Shown one piece after another: positions 24,224 through 35,034 of a DNA stretch of 64,000 nt. Within the stretch, counting starts at the first letter, position 1. The number at the start of each line of letters is the position of its first letter. The stretch spans positions 68,610,099-68,674,098 of the forward strand of contig NC_133531.1 of NCBI RefSeq assembly GCF_048544455.1. Direction: 5' to 3'. This DNA is from Silene latifolia (lineage: Eukaryota; Streptophyta; Magnoliopsida; Caryophyllales; Caryophyllaceae). The notes below the pieces were generated by a model, which worked only from the letters and a program-made list of their open reading frames with translations, did no database searches and was not told the DNA's origin. The translations under genes and the position numbers were made by a program.

Positions 24224-26151
24224 TGCGAATTAAAATGCTACAACAAAAAGGAAAAATTAACATTCATTGTTTTAAAAATTTCTTGTAAAAACATGTTTAG
24301 CAAGTTTTAGCATTTATATAATGACCTCCCACTAAATTATATAAATGATTCCAAGACCCAAATATTAAACAAAAACGAGCATCGCTTGGGCGAAACATCT
24401 CATAATTGCGTAAATTCGGTAAGTCACGTTGACTAATTCTACCTCTAGAACTCTTGGTCGACAAATTTCCTCAAATTCATCTACTATCCCCGGAACACAA
24501 GACCGTCTTATATCCCACTGAGTCCAACCAATTTTGGCGTGTGATAACCGCTTACCAGTCTACTTACCCAAGGTAAAAAGAGAACACCCCGCTTGGGCGA
24601 GCGTGGCTCTAATGAACAAGAGATTCATAGGTGTTACTAATTGGTAAGGCTAATCTCAATTTTATTTATGTGAGAGATCTTGTCAATTTAGTCATAAATT
24701 CCGTATAATTGAACTAAGTTGGCGAATGTAAATGACGTGAATTGACAACCGCGAAAATAAAATGCATGTGAATGGCGATTTTGGCATGCGCGAAAATAAA
24801 ACAAGCAAACATGTAAGCATATGAATAAATCCTAGTATGGCCTCCTAGTTAATAAAAAACTAGTCTATTACATTTCGGAAACCAACTCCTTGGTCCCTTG
24901 CCTCTTCATTCCATAAGTGCCTCTTCCTTGTGGGATTTGGAACACCTTCCAAAAAAATAGACTCCGTCTCGTTGTAATCCGTCTTTTGGAAACGCCGGTA
25001 ATGAATTACATAGATATTCCTATTATACATTAATTAATAAAATGAATAAAACTATTAATTAATTACAAACCGAGGATACAAGATCGTATTTAATTACAAA
25101 CAAATCGATATTCCCATTCATTTCGGGTAATAACGATTAAAATTAACTAGGCCATACTAGGTACAAAAGATAAATACTTTAAATAAATGACAATCATTCA
25201 TTCAACTTAAATAAATATTCTTAAAATGCTGTAAATATGATGCCAAAATCGCCCTACTTATCATTCATTGGTATCCATCTCGGTGTTTGTGGATTTAATC
25301 GATTTTTAACATGTAAAAATCAATAATTAACTCTTAAATCTCATTTAAGTCCAAACTAATTGTCCAAACTGTTTTGAACCTCAAAATTAGTCTTCACTAA
25401 TTTTATGATAAATAATTAGTTTGATTTGGTGATATTTTGCTAATTTAATCGATAAAATCAAAATATTTAAGTAAAAATCCAAAATCATTGAAACATTACC
25501 CAAAAAATTGAAACAAAAATTTTTAGTATTCTGGAACACTCCCAAGAACACCAAAATGTCAGAAAAATTGCCCAAAAATTCCGGATAAATTTTGTGAAGA
25601 AAAAGATCGATATTTATCGGTTTTTAACCACTAAAACCAATAAACATCAAAACAAAGTGAAAACACACATGCAAAATCACTTTTGATATTTAAATAATAT
25701 TCCTAAATGTACATAAATTTATCATGGGCAGAATAAAAAAAAATTCGAAATTATGATTAATTAATTGGACTTTTATCGACTTTTTACTCAAAAAAAATAA
25801 TCAATAAACATACAAAAAACCGAACCAACCTTCAACCTTTTGCATACAATCAGTAGAAAACATGCATGAAATACCATAAAAAATCCATGCACCGAATCAA
25901 CATTTAACTAATTTTAGTCAATTTTTCACTAAAATGCGACATTTTGACTCGGTTTTCTACCAAAAATCATTAAAATTAGCAAAATCACTTCACAAACCAC
26001 CAAAAAATTCCACAAACCTTTTGAGATCAGTAGGTATGCATGTCCCAAAAATTTCGTGCTAAAACATCTTCCAACACAATTTTTGAGTTTTTACAAATTA
26101 TCTCATAATTCATTAAAATGCTTAAAATCAACATGAAAATTACAAGCCTAA
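24224..26151 (-). other. 5' leader of element D
   Basis: About 1.9 kb of AT-rich non-coding sequence between primer site and gag. Parts (for example around 24430-24500 and 24830-24960) are homologous to the leaders of B and C. The word CGCTTGGGCGA occurs at about 24384 and in a close form near 24590. No conserved ORF seen. Confidence 0.7.
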
Positions 26152-26163
26152 GCTCTGATACCA
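26152..26163 (-). promoter_or_regulatory. Primer-binding site of D (initiator tRNA-Met)
   Basis: The minus strand reads TGGTATCAGAGC, the standard plant Copia primer site. It is two bases from the LTR. Confidence 0.93.
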
Positions 26164-26165
26164 CT

Positions 26166-27397
26166 TGAAAGATCATAGATGCATATTAGACTCTCTAATA
26201 AAATAGATTTATCTCATAAATTGTTGTTTATGTGATCTATGTAACATGCATGCTAATATGAAAGCATAAAAAGAAAGTATAAGGAAAAACAATTTCCTTA
26301 CATTGAATATAAGGTAAAATGGGCACAAATTAGTTCTCCTTACTAATTTGTTCTTGAGCTAAAATTATGTGGATGATCCTCCTTGAAAAACCTTCAACTA
26401 GAAAGTCTCCTCCAAGTAGCACCCAAGAACTACCCAACAATATTAACAAGTATGAACTAGTAACTTATTAATATGTGCCCTTGATAATAATACTAGTAAT
26501 ATTACTAACTTTTCTTAGTAATAATGTATACTAGAGAATTATTGTAGAGAGATAGAAGAAGTTTTTTCACATGCAAAAATGAAATGAATTGTGTAAGAGA
26601 GGTAGTGTGAAGTAGTGAACAAATATATGGAGTGTGTAAGGAGGAAAAGGAAGTGGCGGGTGGAGTCATCAAGTGGACACATTTTTTTTGTCTTATAATT
26701 TTATTTTACATCACATGCAAAATCTAGTATAAGATATATATTATGGTAGTATACAAAATAAGGTAAAATGATTATGTGAGTAATCATCCATTACACTTAT
26801 TTTACACGGTCCACATGACTATATACGGGTCCATGTTGGTTTTTATATTTGTCGCACAAATCCGTGTAATTTTCATTTTAAACATCGTATCATGTTTAAA
26901 TGCTTCCATAATTAATTCGTCAATTCTCCGTAAATATACGTGTACCACTACACATATTATTTACGTACTAATATTAATCACATTAATCAATTAATACTAT
27001 TTTAGTAAATTAACAGTTAATTAACTAAAACCCATTTCCCAAAACTTATTATTTAATTATCGCATAATTAAATAATAACTGCCGCTCCTCGAGTTCGCAA
27101 CTCGAAATCTCTCTATTAATAATCGACTAACCTCTTAGTCTATAAATCAAGGGACTAAATAAATTGTATCTCATACAATTAATTAGTTATCAATTGGGGT
27201 TCGATCCTTTAGGTGTGACCGAAAGGGGTCAGTTGATCACCGCCGTCTCACGACAATAACGTCAAACTCTAGTCAGCCAACCGTTATCGATTTACGTAAA
27301 TCAACTGACGAGGATCAAATAATTAAATATCTGATGATATTCTATTAATGAGATTTATTATGTTAATGCGCTATTGTGGAGGACACTAACTCCAACA
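26166..27397 (-). mobile_element. 5' LTR of element D
   Basis: 1232 bp, nearly identical to 14735-15969. Differences include a 3-bp deletion near 26921-26926. Confidence 0.95.
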
Positions 27398-27751
27398 TAA
27401 ATAACAAGTAAGGCATTTACATAGTGACCTCTACCCAACTATGATAAATGATTCCAAGATCCAAATTCATATTAACTTGAGGCACGGTGTGCCGAAATAC
27501 CCTTTATTAACATAACTCGGTGGATTAACTCTTTAATCGATTCTACTTTTAGAACTCTTGGTCGATAAAATTACATTAATATTTATCTTTAGCCCGAAAC
27601 ACATCCGGAAATCGTCGTGAATACTTTCATTGAGTTCAACCCAAATTTCGAATAAATGTGTCCATGATCCAAACTCATATCAGCTTAGGGCACGGTGTGC
27701 CGAAATACCCTTCATTAACATAAATTCGGTGGATAGACATTTATCACCCAC
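27398..27751 (-). other. Leader fragment of element B between D and E
   Basis: Aligns with C at about 55540-55900 in inverse orientation. It holds two copies, about 208 bp apart, of a stretch with the hairpin GGCAC-GGT-GTGCC (27481-27493 and 27689-27701). Non-coding. Confidence 0.75.
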
Positions 27752-30536
27752 TGTGGACATGGGCCACGTCTCGGTCTGCGGATTTAGACCGTCTACCGGT
27801 CCGCGGTCACGGGCCACCTGCACACCAGGCCAATCTGTGGACATGCAGAGGTCTCTTTGAAAGCCACGCTCGGCGGCGTAAAATGCTTTCGACCGGATCG
27901 CTTTAGATCGGTCGGTATCGTCTCGGCAACGGCCGCGAAACGATGTAGAGATGTTTGGAGTCGCCACCAAGCATTTGTGGGATGCTTGGAACCCGTTCGA
28001 ATCCAATTTATACCTAGGTCAACCAAGGCAAAAAGCGGTGTTTGACATAGGTACTAAAGATAAGGACTCGTCCCCCTTTTAGCATTCTATGCCTAAAATG
28101 ACTCTCGTACGCCCTGGATAAGGCCATCCACTATCCAAAGGTTCTGAGTAAGGGGTGAGGGTACGTATTGGGAAGCCCTTTAATCGGACACCCAATCCCG
28201 CCCGCGTTAGCGGCCTCTACTGATCGATTGTGGTTGTTTAAGTGCAAGAGTTGATAAAACGGTGTAAATGCATGAATGCACATCCAAAAGTTTTAACCTA
28301 ACATGTGAGCTTTCTAAGTCGGTTTGTTAATCCAAATATCAAGCATAAGATGTCAAGTTGGATTTATATTGATTTGCATGTGAAAACGGAAATTAAACAT
28401 CCATTTACCAAATTCGGGTCATGATGCTTAACACAATCCATTTGTTGAAAAAGGGTGTCAAATGACAAAGTGTGAAAACGTAAACTTGTCAATCTGATCC
28501 GTCATGTATTCGAATTAACCGTAATCAGGATCGTCCTAGACAAGTGCTAAAAACGAGACAGAACCGTGCCAGGCAGCCCCCTTGGGGCGCGAGCCTATTG
28601 GCGATGGAAGGGGCTCTGCCCTTGTTTTGAAATGTGAAAACAGGCGGTCCCTTGGGGCGCGAGCCATGAGCCGACCCAAGGGGGCGTCTCCTGGTTTTTG
28701 AAAAGGTTATTTAAAACCGTATTTATGATGAAAGATTTGCAAATATGATTTGCATGACTCGGAATAATTACTATTGTGTTAGTAATATTCGTTGTCGGAT
28801 TTGCATGTTTTGAAAAGCATAATCAAATGGTAAAAGGAAAATGTGTGATTTGAACTAATTATGTTAAGTTCATTTGTTTGTAATTAGTCAAGTTAATCAT
28901 CGTACTCGGATTAAACCGACATGGTATAAAGAACCAAGGATGATTATGAATTATGACTAATATATTTACAAATGTAAACAAATGAGAAAAAATGCTAAAT
29001 AAAATAAAAGGGTGTTAAAATACCCATTAAAATGTAATTAACCAATAATATCATCGGGTCACGGATTTAACCGTAATGGTATAAAGAACAAAGGATGATT
29101 TTTATAATGGTCAAAAAGCTTGTCATAAAAGTGATTTAAAACATTTGAAACGGTAAAAACCGATTACAAATAAGAAAATAGATTAAAGGGGAAAGACGAG
29201 AACAATCACGGTTGAATTCTGACCTGGGCACCCCATTGAGGCGCGAGCCTGTGTGCACCATAAGGGGTTACGCCTCGGCCAAAACTCAGTTTTGGCTCGT
29301 CTAACCCATGTTTTGGATCGTGTTATGCATTGTTCATGCATGTAAACTCATGAAAACAGTAAGGACATGAAATAAAGTGAGTTTTTTACACCCTCAAACT
29401 TATGTGTATTGATGTTTGCGTGGTAGACGACTTTAGAGACGGTTTTCTCGTTGTGACTACTCGCGATCAAAGAAGTTTAATAAAAAAGGCGCCTTAAAAA
29501 AGGATTTGGTTTTGAAAATATGTTTGAAAATATGTTAATTAAAACATGTTGATTGATGAATTGAGTTGGTCGAATGGGTCGGTCGAATGCACGGCGACGG
29601 TACCAAACAATATATGTAAGGCGTGTGTTTACGATTGGTAGGTCGTAAACACGTGTCGATTTTGTGACTTAGGAAGTCGAGTATAGAAGTTTAAGGGAGA
29701 GGTGAAGGGGCGTACGCTCGCGTGAATTTTATGGTGTGTGATGGTGGGTATTTATATAGAAATGTGGGATGGTAGGTCGGTTGTGTTTGCTTAGAGGCTA
29801 AGCAGACAGCCTAAAGAGGCGCGAACCAGCCCGTGACTCAATGGGGTATGTTGTCGCTTTCGCAAATTTGGATTTTGCATTTGTTCTAACCAATGTTTTG
29901 TTGGTTGTGATTTGTGGTCTTTGAGGTTTGATTAGCCTTGTAAGCTTTCTCTTGGGTGATATTTGGGGTAGGTATTTTGTGTCTTTGACTCGGGTTTGAC
30001 CCGTGTGAGTCGGGATTTGAATTTTGAGTCGGTTTTTGGCTCGGTGTCGGTTTAGACTCTAAATAGGGTCATTTTAATGGAAATAACATGATGAAGACAT
30101 TCATGGCATTATTTTTGATATTTGAGATTTGGGTTGACTCGGGTTGACTCAGGTTGACTCGAGTTGCAGGTTTCCGAGTCGGTTTTGGGTCCGAAGACGG
30201 TTTTAACTCTAAATAGAGTTATTTTAACGGAAATGACATGATGAAAACATTCATGGCATTATTTTTGACATTCAAGATTTGGGTTGACTCGGGTTGACTC
30301 AGGTTGACTCGAGTTGCGGGTTTCTGAGTCGGTTTTGGGTCCGAAGACGGTTTTAACTCTAAATAGTGTTATTTTAATGCAAATGAAGTTAGAAAACTTT
30401 TGAAATCATTTTTCACATTCGATTAGTGTATTAAACCGTCTCATGTATAGCCAATCCACGCACGCATATCAAAAACACGTTATAGTCCGATCATCATCGG
30501 GTGGTTTTTGGAAGGTGCGATCATCGGGTATCTCTG
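27752..30536 (-). mobile_element. 3' LTR of element E
   Basis: Matches 39324-42098. The inner end has mutated: GGGTATCTCTGA here against GGGTATCTACA in the other LTR. It contains GC-rich words such as CTTGGGGCGCGAGCC (about 28580, 28640, 29240) and repeated GGTTGACTCGGGTTGACTC units near 30130-30320, with one unit fewer in the right LTR. No real ORF. Confidence 0.9.
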
Positions 30537-30773
30537 AGCCCCACTTTGACCGAGGCTTGGACGGGCGAAAGTCAAAGTATGATCTCAGGTCAATCGAAGA
30601 TTACAACCTGAAGACCATTGCGACGTCGAGGCGACTCCAAAGGATTTGAGCCAAGGACCTGCCGTCGGGAAGGGCGACGTCGAGGCGACTCGGGGATTCG
30701 AGTCAAGGACCTGCCGTCTGGAACATTTTAGAGTCTGTCGACTTTCGATTCGGGTCGTTTAAAGTCCATTAGA
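30537..30773 (-). repeat. E interior next to the 3' LTR, direct repeat with CGACGTCG
   Basis: Begins with the complement of a purine tract (AGCCCCACTTTG). Two copies of a unit of about 50 bp (GCGACGTCGAGGCGACTC ... AAGGACCTGCCGTC) lie at about 30618-30665 and 30676-30718. Confidence 0.6.
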
Positions 30774-30779
30774 CTACGT

Positions 30780-31345
30780 GTAAAGGCTCGCCAGCCATAA
30801 GAAGGAATCATACCTGAGGCATCTTCGGATATGTCCTTGCACGTTTTCGGATAAAGGCTCGCCAGCTGTGGTAAGGAAATGTACCCGAGGCATCTTCGGG
30901 ATCTTTCCTTGAAAGGTTACGGACAAAGTCTCGCCAGCCATGATAAGTAAATGTACCCGAGGCATCTTCGGGATCTGTCCTTGAAAGGTTGCGGACAAAG
31001 GCTCGCCAGCCATTGTAAGGAAATGTACCCGAGGCATCTTCGGGGTCTGTCCTGGAAAGGTTGCGGACAAAGGCTCGCCAGCCATAAGAAGGAGTCATAC
31101 CTGAGGCATCTTCGGATATGTCCTTGAATCATTTGCGCGCGAAGGCTTGCCAGCCAGTGTTGAAGGTGATGCGTTTTGAGGCTCGCCAGCCATAAGAATG
31201 AGTCATACCTGAGGCATCTTCGGGATATGTCGTTGGATTGTTTGCGCACAAAGGCTCGCCAGCCAGTGGTAAGGAGTTGTACCTGAGGCATCTTCGGGAT
31301 ACGTCCTTGAGTTGTATGTTGTTTGCGGACAAAGGCTCGCCAGCC
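30780..31345 (-). repeat. Tandem repeat array in E, about 72-bp unit, nine copies
   Basis: Each unit starts AAGGCTCGCCAGCC and contains GAGGCATCTTCGG. Spacing is mostly 70-80 bp, with one short unit of about 34 bp. On the minus strand it translates as repeated MAGEPLSATF-like peptides in several frames, which is a by-product of the repeat and not evidence for a gene. Confidence 0.85.
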
Positions 31346-32338
31346 ATGGTGGTCGAAAGATCGACTGTGGGAAATAGCATGTGTGACATCCATTTCAAAA
31401 TCGGCACTCGCTGGGGAGTTAGAAACTTCTCAGGACTCGCCAGGGATATGAGTTGCTGCTCGCTGGGAGGTAGCGTGTGCCATGTAATCGACGGGGTTAA
31501 AGCCCTTGGACTTGATTGTTTGCCGTTTGTTGGGAAGGACCCAGTACTCAGTTGGAGTGAGTTTGTCTTCTCAAGATTACCTGCATGGTTAGTGACCACA
31601 CAAATCCGCAGTGGAATAGACAAGCATGTTGAATGCAAGCATATAAACACATAAGCATGTGAGCAGTTAGCATATAAGCGACTAGCATGTAATATCTCAC
31701 GCAAAGGGAGATAGAAGCTTTGAAAGGTTTGAAGCTTAAAATTGAGTCTCGTTGCTCGTAGATCCGTGATTTGATAGATTGGAGACACATGACCGTTGGG
31801 ACACTGACTCACACAGACGTATACTGACTGACTGACAAATGGGCAATCGTGAACATGATGCCAACTCAATATCGACACGACACGGGGGTGACTCTGACAG
31901 ACTTTGCACATGTAAGTGCAACTCCTTAGCCAAGAAAAAGGGTGACAATGCGTATCAAATCCCTGAGGTAGAAGGTCCGCTCGGCTGGGGAACATGAATT
32001 GATTATCCTTGCCAGACATCTTTGCCTCCGTTTGCTTGTTTGAGATCCCTTCTCGAGGTATGATAATTCGGAGAGCGGAACCAAGACCTTGTCATCGTCT
32101 GAACCGAGCCCTAGGCTATGGGCGGTTTTATTTTGGACTGTAGTTGAGACTCAAAAGATGTTTTAGGATAAAGGATGGGTGGCGTCTTTAAAGAGAAGCC
32201 CCCAGAGTGAGAAGGTGGGAACTTGAGAACAAGGAATGGGCGACGTCTTAAGGAAGAAGCCCCCAGTAAAGAGGTATAAGATTAAAATCTGCAGCTGGGT
32301 GAGATGCTTTTGAGGATTGATGCTGATGGATGAGATTG
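31346..32338 (-). other. Unassigned interior of E
   Basis: No recognisable domain. A minus-strand ORF covers part of it (31129-32019) but has no known motif, and its start overlaps the repeat array. Two short direct copies around GAAGCCCCCAG lie near 32203 and 32257. Confidence 0.4.
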
Positions 32339-32670
32339 AAATGGGTGTGCGGTTGTGTCCTTGTTGAGGGACTGCCTACGTGTTCGCGTGTTTGTGAAAT
32401 CAAACCAGATCGTAGTTCTGAGCTGTGTGTGCAAAGGGTTGCAAATTAAAGGTGTGAAAATTGAATATGTGTGGGGATGTGGTTGTGCCCTTGTAATAGG
32501 ACTGCCTACGTATTCGCGTGTGTGCGAAATCAAACCAGATCGTAGTTCTGAGTGTGTGCCTAAGCGAGTTGTTAGGACCTTAAAGTGATTTTGAGGTGGA
32601 TGGTTGTGCCCATGAAGGACTGCCTACGTATTCACGTGAAGTGAAATCAAACCAGATCGTAGTTCTGAAT
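32339..32670. repeat. Three diverged copies of a CTACGTA...CGTAG hairpin unit
   Basis: Copies at 32351-32420, 32481-32550 and 32602-32667 share GACTGCCTACG and AAATCAAACCAGATCGTAG. CTACG pairs with CGTAG, and an inner stem lies inside. The inner stems are TTCGC/GTGAA, TTCGC/GCGAA and TTCAC/GTGAA, so one position varies in a pairing-compatible way. From memory, similar sequence occurs in Tat/Ogre elements of other plants. Confidence 0.75.
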
Positions 32671-32711
32671 GTGTGCCTAAGCGAGATGTTAGGACCTTTA
32701 AGTGTGGAGGT

Positions 32712-33571
32712 CACAACGGTAAAAGCCGTTTGGTGACTCGAGAAATTGATTTGAGATAATTCCCCTCGATCATGAATCGAAGAGGTGTAATTTGTAAAAA
32801 TGTTCCTTATCATGTGAGCACACTAAAAAGTGGACCCTAAGGGTAGATTGAGTATGTCCCGTTTCTCGGTAGCAAAGCATTCGAGGACTCCGTATCTGGG
32901 TCAGGCTGAAAATGGCTTCGACATTAGGGAATGTGGAGGTTGGTAATAATAGGTTTGTTTGACAGATAAAAATTTGGGGTTGAGCGTCACGACGGAAAAT
33001 TTCGTTTGGTGACTAGAAGGTTGATTGGAGATAAATACCTCTTGATCATGAATTGAAGAGGTGTAACTTGTGAAAAAGTTCCTTATCATTTGAGCACACT
33101 AAAAAGTGGACTCTAAGGGTAGAATAGGTATGTCTCCTTCTCGATAGCAAAGCATTCGAGGACTCCGTGGGGTTTGTGGTGAAAAATGGCTTCAACGTTA
33201 GGGAATGTGGAGCTTGGTAATAATGGGTTTGCTTAACAGATAAAAATCTGAAGCAAGAATTTTGTGGTGTTTAGGCCGAAGGGTAACGGCTTGTAGTGTG
33301 GTGCGGAATAGAGTCTCCGACTTAATGTGGCCTGAGCACGAAATGGTTGGTAAATAATATGGGATCAGATTTCCATGTCTGGACCTTAAAGGTTAAGATG
33401 TGATATTACAAGCATGAGGGGAATCCTCAGAAGCCTAGATAGTTCTCCTTATAACAGTCTCTAGAAGGACTTAAGGGTGAAGCGATATTGGTTTTAATCT
33501 TGAGGGAAATCCCCAGGATCCTAGATAGGTCTCCCTGTAAGAGTCTCTAGAAGGACTTAGGGGTGAAGCAG
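32712..33571. repeat. Two direct duplications in E
   Basis: A segment at about 32712-32935 recurs at about 32990-33215 (GAGCACACTAAAAAGTGGAC and GCAAAGCATTCGAGGACTCC in both). A shorter pair lies at about 33418-33485 and 33506-33571 (CTAGAAGGACTTAGGGGTGAAG type). No coding signal. Confidence 0.75.
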
Positions 33572-33589
33572 TTTTGGTCGAGGTTTTAG

Positions 33590-33915
33590 TGTTTGGTGTT
33601 TTGGACTTGTGGGTCCGGGATTTGATGTGTTGGACTCGTTGGTCCCGGGCTTTGGACTTGTTGGTCCTGGACTTGGTGTTTTGGACTCATTGGTCCTGGG
33701 TTTTGGACTTGTTGGTCCTGGACTTGGTGTTTTTGACTTATGGGTCCCGGGCTTTGGACTTATTTGTCCCGGACTTGGTGTTTTGGACTCATGGGTCCCG
33801 GGCTTTGGACTTATTGATCCTGGACTTTGTATTTGGGTGTTGGACTCATGGGTCCTGGACTTTAGACTTGTTGGTCCTGGACTTTGGATGTTGGTATCGG
33901 ACTTGTTGGTCCGAA
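33590..33915. repeat. TTGGACTTGTTGGTCCTGG minisatellite
   Basis: About a dozen imperfect units of 20-30 bp of the type TTGGACTTGTTGGTCCTGGA, in which GGAC and GTCC pair. Open frames across it in two frames follow from the repeat. Confidence 0.85.
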
Positions 33916-33929
33916 GTTTGAAAAGTGAA

Positions 33930-34285
33930 ATTGTGGGAAAATAACGAATTTGAATTTCGCTATTTCATTGTTTTGAAAAGTGACGGTTTTGAATTTCGTC
34001 AGTTGAAATTGTGCGAAAATAGCGAATTTGAATTTCACTATTTCGTTTTTTGATTTGAAGATAACGGGTTTTTAAATCCGTCGTTTGGAATTTGTGAAAG
34101 CAGCGAATTTGAATTTCGCTATCTCATTTTTGTTTGAAAGGACGGTTTTTGATTCCGTCGTTTGGAATTTGTGAAAGTAGCGAATTTGAATTTCGCTATC
34201 TCATTTTTGTTTGAACGGACGGTTTTTGATTCCGTCGTTTGGAATTTGTGAGAGATAGCGAATTTGAATTTCACTATTCTGTTGT
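33930..34285 (-). repeat. Five AGCGAATTTGAATTTCGCT inverted-repeat units
   Basis: Units at about 33937, 34017, 34100, 34176 and 34256 each form a short hairpin (AGCGAA/TTCGCT with TTTGAAT loop). They alternate with ACGGTTTTTGATTCCGTCGT units that are also inverted (ACGG/CCGT). Confidence 0.8.
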
Positions 34286-34291
34286 TTTTTT

Positions 34292-34576
34292 TCATTTGGC
34301 TTCAGCCTTGGCTTTTGCTTTGGCTGTGAGCTTTGGCTTTGGGTGAATGGCTATTGGCTTGGGCCTTTGATTTTGGCCTTTCGCTTTGGCTTTTGATTTA
34401 ATGGCTATTGGCTTAGGCCTTTGATTTTGGCCTTTCGCTTTGGCTTTTGAATTATTGGTTCTTTGCCGTCCTTCGTTCGAGGCAGGTAAAGGTGCAGACG
34501 GGGATGTACCCGTTGGTGAGAGGTTGAAATTTGGCGATGGGATGTTTTTGTGGGGAATGGGCTTGCCTTCCGTCAT
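34292..34576 (-). other. Lys/Ala/Pro-rich repeat ORF in E
   Basis: A 94-codon minus-strand ORF whose C-terminal half is two tandem copies of an SKAKAKGQNQRPKPIAI-like repeat plus PKAKAK variants. The underlying DNA is a tandem duplication (about 34330-34450). It could be a basic tail of a lost ORF or simply repeat DNA. No family recognised. Confidence 0.3.
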
Positions 34577-35034
34577 TGATCATGAACAAGGAGATGTTCT
34601 GGTTTGTTATCTGGGTTCGTCGTAGGATCCCTTTGATAGAAGCTCGTTCTAAATAGGGTGCTAGTGAAAGGTTTCTATTGCTAGACATGGAATAGGTAAA
34701 GAAAATGGACACGAAGTTTCGAGTCCTCTGCTTACTCGGTACGGAACGTCACTCGAGTGTACTCACATTGAATTGGAACATATTGTTCGTTTTAAATCAA
34801 CTCTCAAATCAATTCTCGTTGTCAACGGGAAATGGTAAAGAGGAGAATATATGATAGCTGGAAATTGTGCTTTTATTTAGATAAATAAGATGTTAGCACA
34901 GACTCGATGAATACATATGACTCATGGGGACAGCCCCCAGTTGTCACTTAGGAATAAAAGGACATACACTAGGATAGATATGAGAAAGCCTAAGACTCGG
35001 ACTCGAACTCGGACTTAATCGTAGATACGAACTC
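34577..35034 (-). other. Spacer 3' of E gag
   Basis: Non-coding on inspection. It contains GGGGACAGCCCCCAGTTGTC (34927-34946). No pol sequence follows gag here, where pol would be expected. Confidence 0.4.

Larger units (their letters stand above)
14735..27397 (-). mobile_element. Element D: Copia retrotransposon with most of gag-pol, carrying a solo LTR
   Basis: LTRs 14735-15969 and 26166-27397 are flanked by the perfect duplication TAAAT (14730-14734 and 27398-27402). Element C has the matching uninterrupted site in inverse orientation near 55865-55910, which confirms the boundaries. The interior holds leader, gag-protease-integrase ORF, a solo LTR, reverse transcriptase, RNase H and a post-pol block, all on the minus strand. 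The two LTRs differ at only about ten bases by eye plus one 3-bp indel, so this is a fairly recent insertion. Confidence 0.95.

Noticed and set aside
30774-31393. Several overlapping minus-strand ORFs with repeating MAGEPLSATF-type peptides
   Set aside because: They arise from the 72-bp tandem repeat in more than one frame; no start, domain or codon signal supports a gene.
31129-32019. 296-codon minus-strand ORF in E
   Set aside because: No motif found; it overlaps the tandem array and its composition is not gag- or pol-like. Kept only as part of the unassigned interior.
33574-33944. Two plus-strand ORFs of 110-115 codons, Leu/Val/Trp/Gly-rich
   Set aside because: Translation of the minisatellite in two frames.
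33930-34285. Claim of strand-specific RNA covariation for the AGCGAA/TTCGCT units
   Set aside because: Some variants give wobble pairs on one strand and others on the opposite strand, so the evidence is mixed.
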